In this document: positions 34,195 to 46,906 of the stretch, one piece after another
How the letters are laid out: each line of letters starts with the position of its first letter
Position numbering within the stretch: position 1 is the first letter of the stretch
Assembly (NCBI GenBank): GCA_037074705.1
Contig: CM073591.1
Coordinates: 91,795,532-91,859,531, forward strand
Direction: 5' to 3'
Source: Zhengitettix transpicula
Taxonomy: Eukaryota; Arthropoda; Insecta; Orthoptera; Tetrigidae
DNA: 64,000 nt
Translations under genes and position numbers: made by a program
Notes under the pieces: generated by a model
Database searches by the model: none
The model's input: the letters and a program-made list of their open reading frames with translations, nothing else
Told to the model about the DNA's origin: nothing

Positions 34195-35524
34195 TTAATT
34201 TTAAACAAATATATACGTTTTTATATTTTCAAGTATTAATTTGATTTTAGTATATTTTTAAACTTTATGGTCGTAGATTACTTTAAATGTATTTCATTTC
34301 TAATCCATTTATCCATCCCAATTCAGCCCTTTCGTATAAAGCCACTGTGTGCAATCTATACATTTGATTAATGCACTCAACAGCTATCATAAACTCTGTG
34401 TAGAACATGTTTTTTTCGTTGACGAGCTTATCATTTGGTTTGCATTGACTGGCAATCTGCGATGCTGGATTCTAATACATTCGGCCCGTGGGCAATGGCG
34501 TTCTTTCTGAATAAAAGATCCACGCTTCAGCCAATTCGCTTTCAGCTTTCAGACAGTTAATGGCTTCCTGCAGCTCCGAAATTGCCTCTGAGACGTGTCA
34601 GAACGTGAAATATATTCGAGATACCACTCTCATTGAGCTTTTCAACTGAGCACATGTGAATGTGTACGCAGGAAATAATAACTCGTACATCAGAAGTTGT
34701 TCTTCAAGCAGATTAATGACGAAACAACGATAAACATAAACAATACCAAAAAGTGGCACTAATCTTTATAATTGTCATGTCTTATTCACCGAGGTACAGT
34801 TATAATGTTAATTTTCATTATATTTTAATAATAGAAAGTCACGAAGCACTGTAATGTTATATTTAGGGTATATATTAAGTTATAATTTTTTTAAGTACTC
34901 CAACGCTTCGTTTCTATCCAATATTTTAGTAAATTTCTCATTACAATTTTGAAATCATGTAACACCACATTTCTAAATCTTCCGTTCTACTGATTTATGG
35001 GCTACCTATATACCAATTAATAAACATTAAGCCATAAAAATATCAACATTATTATCTGAGGAGTATAGTTCCACTTATTTAATTGTTTTTGAAAATAAAG
35101 AAATTACAAAAAAAACAACTAGTGGATACATGATTTTTATTATTATCTCAAATAGCTAACTTCTTAGAGGAAATAAACTACTGGAACGCAAGAGTGAGTA
35201 AGGTGTGTAATATTTATGCTCGTGACCGAAGCCAACAGTTCGAGTTGGTTCGAGCCATTTCCAGAAATAGGAAAAACCAGAGAAGTTATAGGAATGACGC
35301 TTCCAGAATAGGTGGAACGGTGAATCGGGTTCAAACCTTCAGACACAAATTTGAAGAAAGAAGATTTATTGTAGAAATATAGGGATACAGGCAAGGGGAG
35401 GCTAGATTAACCATTCCTAGCGAGCCCTAACATTAGACTGGCTTGAAACATGCACGATGAGAAACGCGAAGCGTCTCTCTCCTCTCCAAAACACGCGACG
35501 GGATCCAATAAATAACAAATATGG
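34195..35524. other. Non-coding stretch with a base-balanced island
   Basis: The island at about 34380-34640 is unlike the A+T-rich flanks and does not match other parts of the window. The piece 35190-35400 is also more balanced and is open in both directions (35194-35382 plus, 35164-35394 minus), but neither reading shows a motif. Confidence 0.35.
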
Positions 35525-35960
35525 TTGCACCTCGGTCTGTTTTGAGAGGTGTAAGTTACGGGGTCGCAGACCTTGGGCATACAGTAAGAGTTGTCTGCTA
35601 TTCCTATTGGAATAGTCGGCCAGCTGCCTCCTAAACTGGCCAAGGCACGGCGAGGGGTAAGCTGCGACCCCACAGCAAACCCCTCTCCCGCCATCGGAAG
35701 GGCGTGGGACAAGTAACAAATGCCCGACCTACCTGATGCAGGTTTGTCTAGGTTTTTACCTGCATCACTTTTAGGCGAATTGCGGGGTAGGATCCTTAAA
35801 CCATAGCTCAGGGCCCTAGTTAACCCTTGGCTACCTTCCTCTCTACCCATCCGCATCCCCCCTTTCAAATCCTTTACCTATGCTATAAGAGGGGAGTTGC
35901 CACTATGTGGATTACCCTATACATAGCCTGTCTACACCTCAAAAAACAAAACAAAAAAAC
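35525..35960 (+). mobile_element. R retroposon copy R3 with A-rich tail
   Basis: Landmarks: CACCTCGGTCTGTTTTGAGA, TGGGCATACAGTAAGAGTTG, CCGACCTACCTGATGCAGG, TGGCTACCTTCCTCT and TGTGGATTACCCTATACATA. It then ends GCCTGTCTACACCTC followed by an A-rich tail (35941-35960). The end differs from the common CATGTAGCCTGTTACCCT form and is shared with R4, marking a subfamily. The 153-codon frame on the opposite strand (35407-35868) is antisense and is not a gene. Confidence 0.8.
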
Positions 35961-36869
35961 CTGAAATTTAGTGCGGTAAGATTAAAAGGGTTAAGTCATC
36001 CCCACTCTGAGCAAAATCCAATTCTTAGCTTCCGAGAGCATCGAACTGCAGCCCATCAGCAAATTCTTGGGTAAGGCCACGGCCGCACGTGCATCCGCGC
36101 AAAAGACATACTTACTGGCTGTTCATTTCCTGCGCAAATAAAGCTTTGAATAAATGTAACCAAAATAATAAAAATATATTACGGGTGTCATATACCAAAA
36201 GTATAAGCAAAAATACTTTTCAATTTTGAGAACTTCTATACAGCCGTAGATGTATTTCATTTTTCAAAACAGCAGCTTAAATATATTTTTGTTATATTTA
36301 GCCACATAGGGAGAGTGGTATACATGGCTTATTTAAAAGTACATATTGGTCACAATGTTTGTCAGAATACGTAATTCAAATTTTCAGAAGTATCCTTATG
36401 TAGGATAATAACACCTCTAAAAAAATATTTAAGAACGGCGAAAAGAATTTGATGCAATTTGGAATGGAGTTTTATTTCATTGCGTTTGTGAAAATAGAAT
36501 TTGAAACGCCATTATTTAATGCTCCATAAGGAATCAAATTTGGCAGAGACCTCTTTAATTGAGCAATATACCAGATTGGAGCTCAATGGAACTATTCTAA
36601 AGAGATGAACATATATTTTTGATAATTTCTCCCGGTTTAAAAGCGTGAAATGTGACGGTATGGTATCCTTAAGGAGATAAGATTAATGAAAGGTGTTTAA
36701 GACACATTTTATATTACAGTGAGAATTTCGGATGGATATTTTCAGTAGCATCCAACAATTCACTAATATGATAGTTAGCCACACGTTGCAGACGCCAATT
36801 ATGTAATGATGAATAAGATGGTCTTAATTTTTAGGAATAATTAACAAAATTATGTATTTAAAAATTTAT
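35961..36869. other. Non-coding stretch, nothing recognised
   Basis: A short base-balanced part (35995-36120) is followed by A+T-rich sequence. No shared repeats and no coding frame of note. Confidence 0.35.
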
Positions 36870-37793
36870 TGTTGATAATTACACATTATAAACCCTGCTT
36901 TGCACGCCGAATTCCATCAATTTAACAAACACATATTTCAATTTTTTATTTGATTAATTCGTGGCGTTCTATGAAAATATAGCGTTATAATTTTACAATC
37001 AATTACGTTGAATTTCTCATTATCTCAGGGTCACCACTGGGTTTGATAGGAAGAACGAATACAATGAACTAAAATATTAACAATCCAAACTCATTGAAGA
37101 TAATACAATTTTAATTACAAAAAGTAAAAGAAAACGAAGGAAAAGAAAAACACGAACGAAATCTGACTATACCCTTTAATTATCGTTTACAGTAATTTAT
37201 AATTGTTTTGTACTCACGACAATGCTACTGGTACTAGTTCGGACTCTTGTATCTTGAAGTCAACATCCACTAATCAGGCCCTTATACACTGATTCTACTC
37301 ATTAGATTTTGAACACTCGGTAGTTGCTCTGGATCTCTGCTATCCTGGAACCTGGATTAGCCCACTCTCAGTCAGTTGCCGGACGTAGATCTCCTCAAAG
37401 TCTCTCTATGCGAAAATTAGTTCAGTTTGTGAAGCAAAACTTATGCTTCCAAACTGCGATTTTATGAGTCTCTCCGTCAAACTGTTTACATGCGTTTTAT
37501 GTAAACTATTATTTCTCGCTGTTGGACTTCCTAGATAGCCCTTTTCATAATTCTTGATCCGCAGACTTTTACTGTTTTTATTTCTCTATGTTGACCGAAC
37601 TGCCATGTCCCAGTTCTCGACGCAGACTTTTCTCTTTCGCTCCTCGCCGCAGACTTAGTTCTCTAAGCGCGCGGTTTCCAGTCTCGATTGTTACCAAAGG
37701 AAAACCCGCCTTGATTGTCGCCTTTAAGTACCCGTACCGCCAACAATTAAATTATATTAAAAACAATTAATAGCCTGTTTAATTGGTATTACA
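36870..37793 (-). mobile_element. LTR L7, left boundary approximate
   Basis: The right edge TTTAATTGGTATTACA (to 37793) is followed by ATAT. Conserved blocks on the minus strand: CCCAGTGGTGACCCTGAGA (about 37024-37050), AGTCAGATTTCGTTCG (37155-37172), and a GCGCGC core (37668-37673). Positions 37286-37660 match 4290-4660 of L1 closely, so L1 and L7 form a subfamily. The 60-codon frame inside it is incidental. The left end could not be read. Confidence 0.75.
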
Positions 37794-40141
37794 ATATATT
37801 TCACCCACCTCGGTAAGATCAAACTTTCAGAAATACAGAGGCACACAGAGTCACATATTGGAATTGTTGAAACTCAATTTATCATATACTATTCTGCAGA
37901 ATTTGAACTAATTAACGTTCATACATTTTCATTATTATATGATCATAAATATATTGAGAAAAATTACTGGCAACTTCTTCGAGACGACGAATAAATAATT
38001 TATATTATTTTCTATTGGAGCCTTAATATATTCCTAATGTTCTGAAGATTAAATTACACAAAATTTTGTATGGTGATAACAAAAGTGCAGAATTGATTAT
38101 AAAGATTTAGATTCAAATTCTGTATTGCGTCACGTTGCGATTGAACTTAAATTATATCTTTGCAAGTATTTAATTTTAAACATATGTAGAAATGTATCTT
38201 TTCTTCTCACAGTCTACGATAAAACATTTATTTACATATTTAGTAAGCAATTATTTATGTTATAAAGTAGTAAGATTTGAGTTTATGTGGAAATGTGAGT
38301 TTTGTTCTGGGCTCCAGCAAAGTAGGATTTGAATGTAATTCATGGGGATTTATGGCTGGGACCCTAGCAGCAAAATTGTTTACGCGTCCGTTGAGGATTG
38401 CCTGGGAATAATTTCAAATTTAGCCAGTTGGGCGGAAAGTAAAGCCAAAAGCGGGAGGAGAGGCCAAGAGAAGATGATGTGGATTTCGAAGAGATAGGAC
38501 TGAGCTTTCCTGAGGAGAAATCCTAGTGACGGACGCCGCGATGGTGTGTCGATTATTTCTGAGACAATAATTATGTATAATCGACTGTCTGCATATTTTC
38601 TCACGACAGTTCTCTTGGGAAATGTCTAACCGGCAAATCATAATTCTGTTTATATTAAATTTTGGAAAGGAATATTTTTATTATGTTACACTACAGTAAA
38701 GTAAATGGGCGTTAATTTCTTCAGGGTCACAAATGCCTTAAAAGAATCTACTTCTTATAATTCAATTCCTCCTAAATTCTAATATATTTTCCTCCAATAT
38801 TTCCTTTACTCTTCTTTCAATTTATCTGAATACTTATCGTGTTTTCGATGCGTTTGATTTCAAACGCATTGTGCAAAAATTCTCTCATTTCGCTGCTCGT
38901 TTTCGTCGGTATTTGTTTATTATTATTTTAATTTTATTAAGAAAATGTTGAATCGGAGAAGTGATTAATTACGGTGCCGAATTAATCATGATTGGAGTTG
39001 AAGTTAATTTGATTTGTGGTCGGTACTTCCTCACGCGACGACCCTTTTCTTCTCCAGCCTACTTTTGCGATGAACACTGTTGTGGCTTTCATCCTCCATC
39101 CCTTCCACCCTACTCCCCCGCGGTGACAAGCCTCCATCCGTCAACGGGGATCCCCATGTCACGCCATAATATCCTTGCTCGGATATAAATGCCCCTACTC
39201 TCTCCTAAAATTACATGCCTTGCTTAGCGTTTCCTCCACGGTTACCCATCTCACTGAAGCAATCCATTTTCTAATGTCTTTGTTTTGTGGGCAGCACTCG
39301 AGGAAACAATAAATTCATACGTTTCTGCAAACGTCCTACTACACTCCGCGTCCACAACAATACGTATAAAATCTTACGCGAGGAATACAGCCATCCAAGA
39401 GTAATATATTTTGCTTACGAGTGGGTGTTTGAAACAATCAACTATACAGTCAAATACGACGGGATATGGCGCTTAAACATCTCCTTTATTAATTACTGCC
39501 ATTAATATACACTAAAAAATAGAAAATTGTTTAAAATCAAAGCTACAGGTTATATTTTAATACATATATATGAAAATAGTCCTTAAAATAAAGTTATGGT
39601 GTGCACAAATGAAAAGAAATTACTTACATGACCAAGGAAATGATATGCACGTAAAATTACTTGCACATATATTCATAACATACAATGTCTCTTCCTCAAT
39701 TTGTCGACCTCAACAGATATAAAAAATAACTTCTGTTATTACATAGTATTGGCACAATGGGGTTACAATACACATTATAATGGATTATAAATTTGTTACA
39801 TAAACGAGTCAAAATTTTTTCTAATATTGTGTCTGAACATTAATAGATTTAATATGCACCAACTACTTAGATATAAGACGCAATATTTTATTCTCCTGTT
39901 CAAAGGTTGTATTAGTTTAAACATTACAATTGTATTTAATATGCATTAACAACTTGCATATAAGATCCTTTTCTTCGGTCTTCTGTTTTTAAATAGTCTA
40001 TATTTTAAATTAGTGGAATTATTTAAATCTTACAACATTAGTACGTATCCTATAGGAACTTACGAATTTATTATCGTTTATTATACGAAACTGCACCAAT
40101 TCTAGCAACAATTAAGATACATAATATGTATATACAAAATA
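37794..40141. other. Non-coding stretch, no gene recognised
   Basis: A+T-rich with balanced pieces at about 38370-38620 and 38960-39280. Frames there (38380-38604 and 38420-38641 minus, 38961-39188 plus, 39287-39505 plus) overlap or lack motifs. The 39.0-39.2 kb frame is C-rich, which explains its openness. Confidence 0.35.
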
Positions 40142-40360
40142 TGTATATTTGGTTACGTAGGACAAACCAAAAGATCATTAAAATCTCGCATCAAAGAACA
40201 TGTTTCTAAATTAAAATAACCTTGTGACAAAAATTCGGTTTCTCACTAGATATATCAATATAAACAACTATAGTTTTATGGAATTGACGTTGACATAATA
40301 GATTCTGAAATCAAATATTATCCTAGAGTAATGTTTGAAATGATATATATACTAACATGG
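40142..40360 (+). pseudogene. Penelope-like element fragment: GIY-YIG endonuclease domain
   Basis: In one frame the sequence reads FGYVGQTKRSLKSRIKEHVS (from about 40147) and then a stop. After a decayed piece it reads GIDVDIIDSEIKYYPRVMFE (from about 40279) and MIYI. The pattern Y-G-T--SLK-R--EH, followed by I-D-E--YY-R---E, is that of the GIY-YIG nuclease at the C-terminus of Penelope-like retroelements, where it nicks the target. The GIY strand itself is not seen and stops are present. No RT sequence lies next to it, so it is an isolated fragment. Confidence 0.7.
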
Positions 40361-42944
40361 GTGTGTGTGCGTGTGTCAGAAAATAATTATACGTTATTAT
40401 TTCGACTATGCCATTTAAATTTTACACAAAGTTTTTAAAAATCACGAAAAATGACAAAAATACAGAAATTGTACGATAATAATTTGGATAAATAAACTTC
40501 TCGTAGAAAAAACAATAAGTAAAACATTATGTTATAACATAGGTAAACAGAGAGAAGACAAATATATAAAAATGTACGTATTATACCAGCAGAAATATTA
40601 TTTGCCAAATTATATAAATTTACTTAAATAATGGTTAATAATATAATATTTAAAATATATTTTAAAAAATTCCGCGTCTCTTGAATTTACAGGAGCAGAT
40701 CGTTGAAATACTGAATTTTTGAAGCCCGATATGAGTTAGATCAGTATTTTTAATTTTTCATATCTGATTTATTATGGCTCTAAATTGTCCAATTATTATT
40801 ATCTAGTAACAATGTGTTGCCGCTGTGTTCACTAACTAACCATCAGGAATAGATTACATTATTTATAATTGTCAATATATTGATAGATTATTTTCAATTA
40901 CCAACTTTTTATAGTTTCAAGAATATCGGATTCTACTCTGGATAAATTATTACAGCAAGTACCTTTCCTCAGCCTGAGGTGGGAGATAAATTAAAATTGG
41001 ACCATCGTGGCAATTAATATTTGGCCAAAGTAACCTCATTATGCTATACGTTAATACTGTTTTACTAGGAGAACGATATTACTATATAAAAAAAATGATA
41101 TTACACGATTATTTTCATTCGATAATGTCTTATGATCTTTCACAGCCGCTTGTAGGGACTATTTAAACTTCCGGAACGAGACTGAGAATAATAGACTGCA
41201 GATTGTAACGCAAGTTGTTAACCTTTGTTCCCAATACTTTGCCTTCAATCTTACCTTTAACCAATATTCTGGAAATATTAAAGATAGACTCAAAATCAGT
41301 ATTCTTCAAAAAACACTTGCACGACTCTAGCCATCGTTACGAACTTTGTGAAAAATCGCTTTGGCCTTTTTGAATAAGCGTTACTGTGGTTTGATAAACT
41401 GCACAAACAAGTAGAAAACAGAATTCGTTCTTAAAGCGTTGTTGACTAAGAGTGCTAAGTAAATACTTATAAGAGTGATTCATCACTTTCCAGTTTGATA
41501 AAGTTTATTAACAGTTAAGGCAACTTCAAGAATCTCCGTCAATTGCACTAATGTATGTTTCCTTATTTTATTTTTTATATGGATGGACCCAAGAAATTCT
41601 GTTGAAAAGTCCATATACGCAGCTTGTGATACATCCTTTTTCTCCTTCAAGAAGATTCGTTTTGTATTGCGAGTTGTTGTTTGAGTTGCATATATTTACC
41701 AAGTATTAAGTCAATACTTTTTACTTTTAGGACGTACATAACTGTAATTGAATTTAAACATATTCACTGTATACTAGTCAATTATCAGGAGTATATAAAG
41801 TATATAAAATTAGCTACTATATTTTGTGTGTATTTGTTAACGCACCCCCCCATTTGTCTCTTGCGAAGACTAATGGAAAATAATAAAATGAATCTACATC
41901 TAACATTATTCCTAGCTTACCGTGCAGTTATATGTCACCATCCGATTGACTGTTTTTTTTACAAAATAATATAAATTATACAATATTTAATGATTCCCAT
42001 TTAATTTTTGCACGTCAATAATATGATATTTTAAAGCTATTGAAACTAATACCAACAATTGTGCAGAAAAGAATTCCCTGTAGATTCCACACATCTTGAC
42101 TATTTCGCACACATTAAATTATTGAAAGTAAAGTTATTATTTTTAATAGGGCATGACGTTCATAATTTTGTGTTGTCCAGTGTGAACATTCCCTTGCGAT
42201 CTCGAAAATGTTAATAACAGACATCACCAAGATGCATTAACAATTATTTTACACTGTTTGTGTTAATTTAATGAACGTTCAATGCATTGCCATTTAAAAA
42301 AAGAGTTATGTTTCGGATATGATGAATAGGTTCAGGGTAGATTCGTCGTTGAGAACATCTCTTTTGAATATCTAAGGAAACAAATTTCTACAATGTTATC
42401 AACTATAAAGCAAACTTGCGATTTAAAGATTTTGGGTTTGCATTAGAACAAATTGCAGCATAAATTTTTAAGGAGTTTCAAGATGTCTGAAGTGCAAGTT
42501 GCTGTAACCCTGATGAATGGAAATTATTCACAAATCCTTGTTATTTATGAAATTGTACATTTAAAAAAATTACAACTAAATATACAAAAATAAATTGTAT
42601 TTCCAACATCTAAATTACTTACATTACACGATGCAGAAAGGCGAGAGGTCTTTTGAGAGTATTAATTGAAATTTGTGTGTTTTTTTCCCGCCTACAATTA
42701 TAATGATGTTATTAACATGTTCCATGAGTCCTCCATGATTGTAAATATAAATGAAACGTTTCCAATTGAACACCGAAATTATTTACACGAGCCTTTCAAG
42801 CAAAATAATTATTACTTTTATAAGTTATCGAATAAAAAATCAGCATCGTATGGTAGAAAACAATATAAAAGAATAATTATGACTTCCATGAAAATTATTT
42901 TCCTATAACCTCTTTTACTTCTTTATTCCAATTTACTGAAGATT
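40361..42944. other. Non-coding stretch, nothing recognised
   Basis: Very A+T-rich with a short GT-rich run (about 40357-40378). Frames at 41681-41974 and 42666-42908 are composed of A+T-rich codons and show no motif. Confidence 0.4.
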
Positions 42945-43640
42945 TTATTAATTAAAGACAAAAGACTTCATATTCTGACTCTACCTAGCGCATACATATT
43001 AGAAATACTAAAATTTGTTAAACGCAACATGAACCTTTTTGCAAATAACGGGGACAATCATGGCTACGACACAAGAAACCGTTCAGTTCTCAGGTCTGAC
43101 AAGCACAGCCTCAGTCTCTACGAGTCTAGCGTTCATTATTCCGGTATCGCACTATTTAACAGCCTTCCTGAACATGTAAACAACATCAACAAATACAACT
43201 CATTCGTCAAGGAGTGTAAAACTTTCCTTGTAAATGAACTACGTACACGAATTTTTGAATCGGTCTCACATTCGTTGAACTGCATTGCCTACAAAATTGC
43301 CGAATATTTATAAATATGTAAATAGTTTGTCCACTTTTCCCCTTTTGGTTCTGTTCTCCTGCCTCTGCTTTCTGTTTTTGTAAATATCCATGACGACATC
43401 CCTCTGTACCTAGCGACAGGAGATTAATACCAGAAAGTGATTAGTGTCGTGTGCGTGTTTCCTAAAGATAGTGTGTATGATTGTAGTGACTAGACTAATG
43501 TAAACAGATATGAATTTTTGTGTGTTTTTTTGTGTATTATAAGTTTATATGTAATTTATCTACTGTACATTTGTGACGAATCCTATTTCCTCTTTAGAGG
43601 GCTAATGGTGAATAAATCTATCTACCTATCTATCTATCTA
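42945..43640 (+). mobile_element. 3' end of a LINE with a tetranucleotide tail
   Basis: 5'-truncated copy. It starts within the last part of the ORF2 protein (KDKRLHILTLPSAYILEILK from about 42955), has a stop at 43311-43313 and an untranslated part. It ends AATAAATCTATCTACC and a run of TATC units (about 43614-43640). Some LINEs replicate with short tandem repeats rather than poly(A) at the 3' end, and this fits. It may belong to the same superfamily as the LINE at 1762-5135. Confidence 0.8.
43029..43313 (+). pseudogene. C-terminal end of LINE ORF2 protein
   Basis: The 94-codon frame begins MNLFANNGDNHGYDTRNRSV, followed by LYESSVHYSGIALFNSLPEH and FVKECKTFLV. These are the hallmarks of the ORF2 C-terminus in CR1/L2/Jockey relatives (H-Y-TR-, Y-G--L-N-LP, F---K-FL). 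It is open to a natural-looking stop, so this end is little decayed, but the RT proper is absent upstream. The ATG is internal to the original frame, which continues upstream to about 42955. Confidence 0.8.
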
Positions 43641-43947
43641 AATACTGAAAAAACTTAGTAGTGACGGTTAAACGTAATGTGGAAACGCTTTTTATGGAAT
43701 TAAGTGAAGTTTTGTTATTTAATTAATTAATTGCTTCGAAAATGTCTGTGTATACAGTTATGCACAATTAATAAAAACAAAATAAAGTTAGAAATTCACT
43801 TAAATTAATTACATTAGAAACTTACTGAACAAAGAAACCATTTTTAATGCAGCCATATTTACTTGAAACATGTTTCTGAGGTTTAATAAAAGATTCTCGG
43901 CTTATCAACAGGGTAATACTGTATTATAATACGTTTAAGGTAAACTG

Positions 43948-44621
43948 ATCTCCGCCGTTGTCAGGTGACTGGTGTACCGATTGCCATCGCACTATTTCTG
44001 AGCTTTTATCTTGGAAGAGAAGTGACTAGCTGTAGATACCTCATTTTGCAATTTTTTTTGATGCCTCATTTTTTCTTCCTTCGTTTTTGTTTGAGTTTGC
44101 GTGTACCAGTTAGTCTTCTGTCATTATTATTGTTCATTATTTACGATTTCATAATTAAAATTGATTATTTACAATTTTACTATGTACATATATTTCATTT
44201 TCTTTCACGTGAATATTGTGCGTGGTCTGTTTATGTTTCTTTGCTCGAGCGGATATTCGTATTTCTGGGTTGGCTGAATTTCGATTTTTGGAGTAGAAAT
44301 TTCACGTGATATCTATTAGTCTTTCCCAAATATGTTCTATTTGAACAATTTTCCGTTCCTACTCAACTGTAAAGGATGGGTGTACGTGTACTGCGTGTTT
44401 AATACATTTGTTTTCAATATTTATTAATTTATTGATGTTATTGATGGTCTCACTAGAGCCTTGTATGAAAATTTTGATCAACCTATACTGAATTTTGACT
44501 ACACAAAAAGGTCGAAATTGACTTCACTTCGGCTTCCTGATTGGACAGACTTGGCAGAAGTCTTGGGTATAAATTGATAAAAATTGTCTCGGAACACAAG
44601 TCACCTGTCGACGGCGGAGAT
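43948..44621. mobile_element. Segment bounded by 33-bp inverted repeats
   Basis: ATCTCCGCCGTTGTCAGGTG... (43948-43980) and the complement of 44589-44621 agree at 29 of 33 positions. The inner 608 bases have no ORF with a transposase motif; the frame at 43965-44309 is hydrophobic and unrecognised. It could be a non-autonomous DNA transposon, or two inverted copies of a retroelement terminal sequence. The sequence just outside the right arm (GAAACGTTGTGT, 44632-44643) also occurs in FB1 and FB2. Confidence 0.55.
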
Positions 44622-46906
44622 GAATTTCGCTGAAACGTTGTGTTTTAATGAAAAATTTACCCGGCTGATAATCACAGAATGTTTTATGAAAATCATAAAC
44701 CGAGAAAGCTTACGTTATTTAATGTTTAAGAGGATTAACTTTATTTCTATTCTTATTTTCACACATGCAAAAAATTTATTTATGTATACTATCACTAAAG
44801 CGGCGGTAAATAAATAAATTTTTTCAAAAGTAAAAATGCCTCAATTAATGGCAAGCATTGTTAACAAATAGTCAACGAAGACCATTTACTAGATGAATTT
44901 TGGGAATTACAGAACAAAGAGGTGAATTTATATTTTTTTTAGATAAATTTCAAATACACTGTGAATAGTGGTTATTCATACAAGAATATTTATGGGTATG
45001 CTGGCAGTAGTTGTTTTCTATTTCCAGTAAAATACTTCTAAGGATTGACTTAACGAAGAGATTAAAGAAGCGAAAGAAATAATTTGAATATTTTTTTTCC
45101 TCAAAAATTGGATAGTTTGTAATATATTTTAATAATATAATCCAAAAAGCCCATATTATTCATCTAAATCAAAGGGAGAAATTATAATTGTATTACCATA
45201 AATTAAATTGTCTTCATCCTGTTTTAACTCGGTACTTATCTTGAACTCCGTTAGCGGTACAGCCATACCGTTGTAGAAATATAATCCGAGCTCATTTATG
45301 CGCTATGAACTACTCTATTCGTAGTGAGTTAATCTCACATACGGGGGCCTACTCCGCAATTTACGCAATTAATTCAATTTCTGGCAGCCTCTCCGCAGAC
45401 CACGCACTTTAATTTCACGGCCCAAGGGTTTAGAGTTCCGCTCGATAAGTTGCTGTTAGAATGTTAACACGAGACCCGCTACCTCAACATTAATGATATT
45501 CCACCTCCGTATCTACCGCTGCGGAAAGAGCGTATTAAACAGAGCAAATAGCTGTAATTATTTTCCATCAGTTAACGTATCTCGTGATCGCTCTGCAGTT
45601 CTAGGATTATTGTCAGAGTAGCTTAAACAAAAAAACTGTTTTAGCAAATAAATTTTTCCAAACTAAAGAGTTCGTATAATTGTGTTGTCATAATTATAAA
45701 AAAAACTGTCTTGTACCTCAACGTACCAGCCTTCGTTAACAGATAACGATTCCGGAAGAATGTAATTGCTAGACCTATTAGATAATAGCTACTAACTTGT
45801 TTCCATTACTAATATTACCGAAAACAATTTTCCTTGTTACGCACCCATAATTAGTGTTGATGTGGAGAGAGGTTTGACCGTTGGCAAAGTTTCAAGCCAC
45901 AGTTCCGCCCGCAATGACTATGAACTGTTGTTTCCAAGGGTGTGAAGACAAAGAAAACATACTGCAGCATCGCTGGGATTGCAGAATTATCTTTTATTCC
46001 GGAACCTCGCTTAAGCTACGTGCTGGTTGTGGGCGCAAGTTCCCCAGAGATATGAATACAACGGAACAAGGCACCACAATTTGAATTTGATATAAAAACG
46101 GTCTTACTTTGATAAGAGGATCACACAAAAACTAGAAACAAAAAAATGAGTAGGTTAGTTTTATATGATTTTATCCTCGTTGTAAGTATACACAGGTTCC
46201 GGGATGAAGCCCATTATTGCAGTAGAAGCATAGTATGAGTAAATATGACAAAAACGTTCCAATTTACAAATGATATACACCGCATGTATAAGTTAAATAG
46301 ACCATTTCAGTTGAATTTAATTGAATTTCTCGTTCATCTCGAAACAAATAATTTTCAAAAATTCCGCTTTACTACTAGATATATTTGAATCTGATCTAAG
46401 TTCTGGTGAACGAATCTTAAAAGCGATTCAGATGTTCTACTTTAGAATGATATTTCCTTTGCTACATCTCACCCTTAATTTATTACTACCTCACAAATTA
46501 TTTCAGGAAATATTACTCAACATCAATCCTACTTTCCACCTTAAATATGATCTTAAAGACAATAAACCTGTTAGATTACCTGGGCAACACTGAAAGATAT
46601 CCAATAATAGCCAATAACGGTCAGCAAAATATATTAAGAATATATAATTAACTATTAAAAAAAGAAACTTAATTAAGTCACTAAATTTTTACTATGAAAG
46701 AAGAAGACAATGAAATTAGTCAGACGTTCTTTCAGTTCCGTTAATTTGTTTTTGCGTCTCTTTCTTTGTAACTGACGTAATTTCTCAGAATTTTTTATGT
46801 ATTATTTTTTTAGTTGTAATATTTTAAAGCTTGCACAAATGTGCAGTCCATTAAGGATATCGATAAACATCTATTAGTAAGTAAAAAGCAAGAAGAAGAA
46901 GAACGT
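44622..46906. other. Non-coding stretch with a base-balanced island
   Basis: The frame at 44584-44817 straddles the right inverted repeat and is not supported. The island at about 45235-45640 is strikingly base-balanced and repeat-free relative to its flanks. The frame at 45881-46084 and that at 46321-46593 show no family motif. Confidence 0.4.

Noticed and set aside
35407..35868. 153-codon open frame on the minus strand
   Set aside because: It lies antisense to R3, and the equivalent frame is broken in the other R copies. Its composition is that of the repeat, not of a protein family.
43965..44309. 114-codon hydrophobic frame inside the inverted-repeat segment
   Set aside because: Its Phe/Leu-rich composition follows from T-rich DNA. 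It has no transposase or membrane-protein motif that I recognise.
45881..46084. 67-codon frame with several cysteines
   Set aside because: The cysteine spacing does not fit a known finger and the flanks give no gene context.
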